64,000 nt of DNA, taken from positions 19,470 to 83,469 of the forward strand of contig NZ_PJIP01000002.1 in assembly GCF_002929375.1 (NCBI RefSeq), given 5' to 3'. The stretch comes from Arthrobacter sp. DWC3 (lineage in GTDB: Bacteria; Actinomycetota; Actinomycetes; Actinomycetales; Micrococcaceae). Under the pieces are notes generated by a model, which was not told where the DNA came from, made no database searches, and saw only the letters and a list, made by a program, of their open reading frames with translations. Made by a program: the position numbers and the translations under genes. Shown piece after piece: positions 60,848 through 64,000 of the stretch; the stretch's first letter is position 1; the number at the start of each line of letters is the position of its first letter.

Positions 60848-61129
60848 GCGGAGTGCCTCCTCACTGGTTTCGTCCACCATAGGACACCCACGGCACCGGA
60901 CTGCCACGACACCACGAGCCTCACGCCAGGCGAAGTCGGCCTTGCCGATGAGACCCTGGACACCGACGGTCCGATCGACCACCTGCGACACCGCGAAGTC
61001 CGCCGCCGCTGGGAGGTAGGCGGAGGCTGCGGCCCGGTCCATCTCCCGGTCGTTCCGGAGGAGATCGAGGGCGTCGATGATGGCCCGGCGCATGGCGACG
61101 TCCAGGGAGCACCCGTCGCCGCGAGGCAT
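60848..61129 (-). pseudogene. Possible 3' relic of an acetamidase/formamidase-type gene
   Basis: The frame upstream of the EAL start reads AMRRAIIDALDLLRNDREMD, then SAYLPAAADFAVSQVVDRTV, which resembles the C-terminal end of acetamidase/formamidase-family enzymes. It has lost its stop and runs in frame into the EAL gene, and its front is missing at the hairpin at 61130. An N-terminal extension of the EAL protein is the alternative. Family recognition is weak. Confidence 0.4.
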
Positions 61130-61167
61130 GGCAGGGGCCGGGTGGGATGTCCCACCCGGCCCCTGCC
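61130..61167 (-). terminator. Hairpin terminator after ugd
   Basis: GGCAGGGGCCGGGTGGGA (61130-61147) and its exact complement (61150-61167) form an 18-bp stem with a two-base gap, 45 nt beyond the ugd stop. It shares the GGCCGGGTGGG core with the palindrome at 59983-60026. Confidence 0.75.
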
Positions 61168-61211
61168 GTGTCTGCCGTATCTACTGCGTTTGCTGCGTCA
61201 GCCGGGAAAGG

Positions 61212-62621
61212 CTAGAGCGCGAGCGTCGGCGTCTCGTCGCGCACGTCGCTGGCGAGCTCCACGGTGGCCGCCTGCGCCGGACGGCCGAGGGCCCGGTATT
61301 GCCAGCCCTTCGCCGTGTAGTCGTTGGCGTTCAGCGCGTGGCGGCCGTCGAGGATCCGCCTGTGCGCCACCAGCCTGCCGAGCTCCTCGGGGTCCGCGTC
61401 GCGGAACTCGGACCACTCGGTGAGCAGGGCGACGACGTCGGCCCCGTCCACGGCCTCGGCCATGGACCCCACGTAGTTGAGGTCCGGGTAGGCGCGGTGA
61501 GCGTTGGCGTTGGCCTCGGGGTCGTACACGGTGACGATGGCACCCTCGAGGTAGAGCAGCCGGGCGACGTCGAGCGCGGGGGCGTCCCGGACGTCGTCGG
61601 AGTTCGGCTTGAAGGCGGCGCCCAGGGCGGCGACGCGCTGGCCCTGCAGGTTCCCGCCGGCGAGCTCGCGGATGAGGTCCACGGTGCGCACGCGGCGGCG
61701 GTTGTTGATGGAATCGACCTCGCCGAGGAAGCTCACGGCCTGCCCGACGCCGAGCTCCTCGGCGCGGTACTTGAACGCCCGGATGTCCTTGGGCAGGCAG
61801 CCTCCGCCGAAGCCGAGGCCCGGCTTGAGGAACCGGCCACCGATGCGGTCGTCGAGGCTGAGCGCCTGCGCGAGGTGGTTGACGTCCGCGCCCGTCGCCT
61901 CGCAGATCTCCGCCATCGCGTTGATGAACGAGATCTTCGTGGCGAGGAAGGAGTTCGCGGCCACCTTCACGAGCTCGGAGGTGGCGAGGTCGGCCACGAT
62001 CACGGGGGTGTCGAGGTCGAGGATCGGCGCGAAGACGCGGCGGAGCTGCTGCTCGGCCCACTCGGAGCCGACACCGAACACGAGGCGGTCCGGGAACAGG
62101 GTGTCCTGGACGGCGAAGCCCTCGCGGAGGAACTCGGGGTTCCAGGCGAGTTCGAGCTCGGCACCGAGGGGCGATACCGACTGCACCATCGTGGTGAGGC
62201 GCGCCGCCGTGCCGATGGGCACGGTCGACTTCCCGACGAGCAGGGCTTTCCGGTCGATCCGGCTGGCCAGCGCCGTGAAGGCGGCGTCGACGTACCGCAT
62301 GTCGGCGGCCGAGGAGTCGGGGGCCTGCGGCGTGCCGACGCAGACGAAGTGCACGTCGCCGAAGGCGGCGGCCTCGTCGAAGTCGGTGCTGAAGCGCAGG
62401 CGGCCGGACGCGAGGGCCTCCTCGAGCTTCTCGGGTAGGCCCGGCTCGAAGAAGGGCACCTTGCCGGCGGAGAGCATGTCGATCTTGCGCTGGTCCACGT
62501 CGACGCCGAGGACGTCGAAGCCCATGATGGCCATGCAGACGGCGTGGGTGGCCCCGAGGTAGCCGGTGCCGATGACGGTCACCCGGGGTGCTGGCTGGTC
62601 GTTCTGGGGGGAGCTGCTCAT
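61212..62621 (-). CDS. ugd: UDP-glucose 6-dehydrogenase
   Basis: This 469-residue NAD-dependent enzyme oxidises UDP-glucose to UDP-glucuronate, the donor for acidic glycans. It has the Rossmann loop VIGTGYLGATHAVCMAIMGF, VGTPQAPDSSA, STVPIGTA, NPEFLREGFAV and the catalytic GFGGGCLPKDIRAFK containing the active Cys. A second Rossmann-like domain follows with LGAAFKPNSDDVRDAP and LLTEWSEF. The ATG at 62621 follows AGAGG by seven bases; the upstream frame lacks a site. It lies just downstream of a beta-helix gene in the same direction, as in alginate- or hyaluronate-like polymer loci. Confidence 0.93.
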   Translation of the reverse strand: MSSSPQNDQPAPRVTVIGTGYLGATHAVCMAIMGFDVLGVDVDQRKIDMLSAGKVPFFEPGLPEKLEEALASGRLRFSTDFDEAAAFGDVHFVCVGTPQAPDSSAADMRYVDAAFTALASRIDRKALLVGKSTVPIGTAARLTTMVQSVSPLGAELELAWNPEFLREGFAVQDTLFPDRLVFGVGSEWAEQQLRRVFAPILDLDTPVIVADLATSELVKVAANSFLATKISFINAMAEICEATGADVNHLAQALSLDDRIGGRFLKPGLGFGGGCLPKDIRAFKYRAEELGVGQAVSFLGEVDSINNRRRVRTVDLIRELAGGNLQGQRVAALGAAFKPNSDDVRDAPALDVARLLYLEGAIVTVYDPEANANAHRAYPDLNYVGSMAEAVDGADVVALLTEWSEFRDADPEELGRLVAHRRILDGRHALNANDYTAKGWQYRALGRPAQAATVELASDVRDETPTLAL

Positions 62622-62708
62622 GGTGAGGCCTCTTTTGGGATAGGGGGTAGCGCGAATTGTCATGAGGGGTACTGGCGGGTGGTGCGGGGGTACGGGGTCT
62701 GGGGCGGG

Positions 62709-63782
62709 TCAGCCGGACGTGCAGGGTTCGTTGGACAGGCCTTCTGCGGCGTCGGAGGCCGTGTTGCTGCATTCGACGACGTTGTCGCGGACCGGTTTCA
62801 GGGAGTAGCCGAGGCCTGGCCCGTTGACCTGCGCGACGTTGTCACGGAAGACGTTCTCGGTGCCCCAGCCGTCCACGATCTCGTGGGTCTGGAACCCGTC
62901 CTGCGGGGAGTTGGCGCCGGTGTTCTCGGCGATGACCCAGCCGCGGCCCTTCACGTCCACCCAGGAGTCGGCCTCCACGATCCCGGATCCGTCGAAGCTG
63001 TTGGCCCGCAGGATGCCGTCGGAGGTGCCCTCCTTGATGTCGACGTTCTCCGAGGTGGTGCCGGAGATGGTGTTCCCGGCGATCTCGTTGCGGTCGCTGC
63101 GGTCCGGCTCGCAGTTGCTGATGTCGCACCAGTTGCTCTCTGCCGTGCCGATGTAGATGCCTTCGCCGAACTTGGGCTTCCGGAGGCCGGTGTCGCTGAT
63201 GGTATTGGCGAGCACCCGGTTGTCGGTACTGAACTTCCGCAGGTGGATGGCCTCGTCACCGGTGGTGGTGACGGTGAGGCCCTGGATGACGGTGTTGGTG
63301 GTCTGGTCCACCATGACGCCCTTCTGGCCGTTGCGGACGGTGAAGCCCTGCAGCACCCAGTAGGAGGAGTCCTCCAGGTGGAACACGTAGCCGTCGTCGG
63401 TGGTGCCGCCGTCGAGGATGCTCTCGGCCGTCCCGCACAGCGTGATGGGCTGCTCGGCCGTCCCCGCGGCCGACGCTGTGAAGTTCCCCGTGTACACGCC
63501 GGGGGCGAGGCCGATGACGTCGCCCGGTTTGGCGGCGTCGAGCGCGGTCATGAGGTCGGTCGGGTTGCTCACCGTCGCCGTCGCCTCGGGGCACTCGGCG
63601 GGTGTCTCGATCGGCGCGGGCGGCGGGGCGGCGTCCTGCGTGGTCCCCGGCTGGGGGCTGCGCTCGTCCTCCGCCGATCCCTTGCCGTTGGTCCCGTTGA
63701 GCCCCACGACCACCACGACGGCGGCCACGGCGAGCGCCACGACGGCGAGGACCAGGGCGATCAGGCCGCCCCGGCGCGTCAT
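62709..63782 (-). CDS. Membrane-anchored right-handed beta-helix protein
   Basis: This 357-residue protein has one N-terminal membrane segment (about residues 7-29), a Pro/Ala/Glu-rich stem (about 35-62) and a parallel beta-helix. The helix has GDVIGLAPGVYTGNFTAS, YWVLQGFTVRNGQKGVMVDQ and GEGIYIGTAESNW, closely matching the protein at 58555. Cys pairs (for example CDISNC) suggest disulfides outside the cell. It overlaps the upstream gene by an ATGA step. A glycan lyase, epimerase or binding role is likely given ugd next to it; active residues were not assigned. Confidence 0.82.
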   Translation of the reverse strand: MTRRGGLIALVLAVVALAVAAVVVVVGLNGTNGKGSAEDERSPQPGTTQDAAPPPAPIETPAECPEATATVSNPTDLMTALDAAKPGDVIGLAPGVYTGNFTASAAGTAEQPITLCGTAESILDGGTTDDGYVFHLEDSSYWVLQGFTVRNGQKGVMVDQTTNTVIQGLTVTTTGDEAIHLRKFSTDNRVLANTISDTGLRKPKFGEGIYIGTAESNWCDISNCEPDRSDRNEIAGNTISGTTSENVDIKEGTSDGILRANSFDGSGIVEADSWVDVKGRGWVIAENTGANSPQDGFQTHEIVDGWGTENVFRDNVAQVNGPGLGYSLKPVRDNVVECSNTASDAAEGLSNEPCTSG

Positions 63783-64000
63783 CGGGCACCCCGGATGTCG
63801 TCGATGCGGACGATCCCGCGGCTGAGGGCGGTCAGCGGGACGCGCTCCTCGTAGGGGTTGCGGATGGTCCGCACCCGCAGGTGGCGCTTGCGGGTGAAGG
63901 CCGTCGCGACGAGCAGGGCACCCAGCAGGAGCCAGACGAACGTGAGCGGCTGGAACACGGAGTTCAGGACGCTGTGCACGGTCGGGGCGGGGTGCCAGTT
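63779..64000 (-). CDS. C-terminal end of a membrane protein (partial)
   Basis: The frame runs off the right edge of the window and ends at 63779, overlapping the beta-helix start by four bases. The visible 73 residues hold one hydrophobic segment (FVWLLLGALLVATAF) followed by a basic tail (TRKRHLRVRTIRNPYEERVP). With ugd and a beta-helix gene downstream, a polysaccharide synthase or its partner is plausible, but nothing in the fragment proves it. The true start is outside the window. Confidence 0.6.
   Translation of the reverse strand, partial: NWHPAPTVHSVLNSVFQPLTFVWLLLGALLVATAFTRKRHLRVRTIRNPYEERVPLTALSRGIVRIDDIRGAR

Overview
The window is high-GC actinobacterial DNA. The core genes glmU, prs, rplY (L25/Ctc) and pth, all on the minus strand, and overall protein similarity point to the Micrococcaceae, most likely Arthrobacter or a close relative. 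This rests on recall of gene order and families, not on a search.

Layout. (1) 1-1480 holds pth and rplY; the same segment returns almost unchanged at 15461-16940. Between the copies lie a membrane O-acyltransferase, a plus-strand surface-glycan operon (GT2, GT4, a flippase/GT-C fusion, a secreted TIM-barrel-like protein, GT4, PIG-L deacetylase; 3863-12564), a secreted beta-helix protein, two small unknown genes and a broken exported-protein gene cut at the repeat edge. (2) 16.9-38.8 kb is a second, partly lower-GC glycan island of the Wzx/Wzy type. It holds a decayed acyltransferase copy, an SMP-30 lactonase, a Wzy-like polymerase, VanZ, a low-molecular-weight phosphatase, a minus-strand operon (DUF115, GT2, WecG/TagA, Wzx), a plus-strand operon (GT2, NeuA-like cytidylyltransferase, hydroxyacid dehydrogenase, SDR), then gmd, fcl, Wzz/BY-kinase, initiating sugar transferase, DUF4012 and an LAxTG wall protein. 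(3) 39.2-44.5 kb has two tandem STAND/LuxR regulators. (4) 44.8-47.4 kb has prs, glmU and tRNA-Gln. (5) 47.5-48.6 kb has a DUF559 endonuclease-like gene between two copies of a roughly 98-nt structured repeat. (6) 49.2-58.3 kb is a five-gene minus-strand locus resembling mycobacterial iniBAC: a membrane-anchored Hsp70, a LuxR regulator, an IniB-like acidic repeat protein and two dynamin-like GTPases. (7) 58.5-64 kb has two related beta-helix proteins, an EAL phosphodiesterase, ugd and the end of a membrane protein.

How it works together. prs and rplY-pth are usually neighbours in this group; here about 28 kb of glycan genes separates them, and the 1.48-kb direct repeat brackets a further 14 kb that homologous recombination could delete. 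The two glycan clusters encode sugar activation (GDP-fucose, a CMP-activated sugar or acid, UDP-glucuronate), assembly, flipping, polymerisation and chain-length control. The iniBAC-like locus and the STAND regulators look like envelope-stress circuits, with phased 21-22-nt repeats as candidate operators.

Best candidates for something undescribed: the Hsp70-LuxR-IniB-dynamin locus with its iterons, the DUF559 gene with its paired structured repeats, and the NeuA-like cytidylyltransferase/dehydrogenase set that has no nonulosonate synthase.
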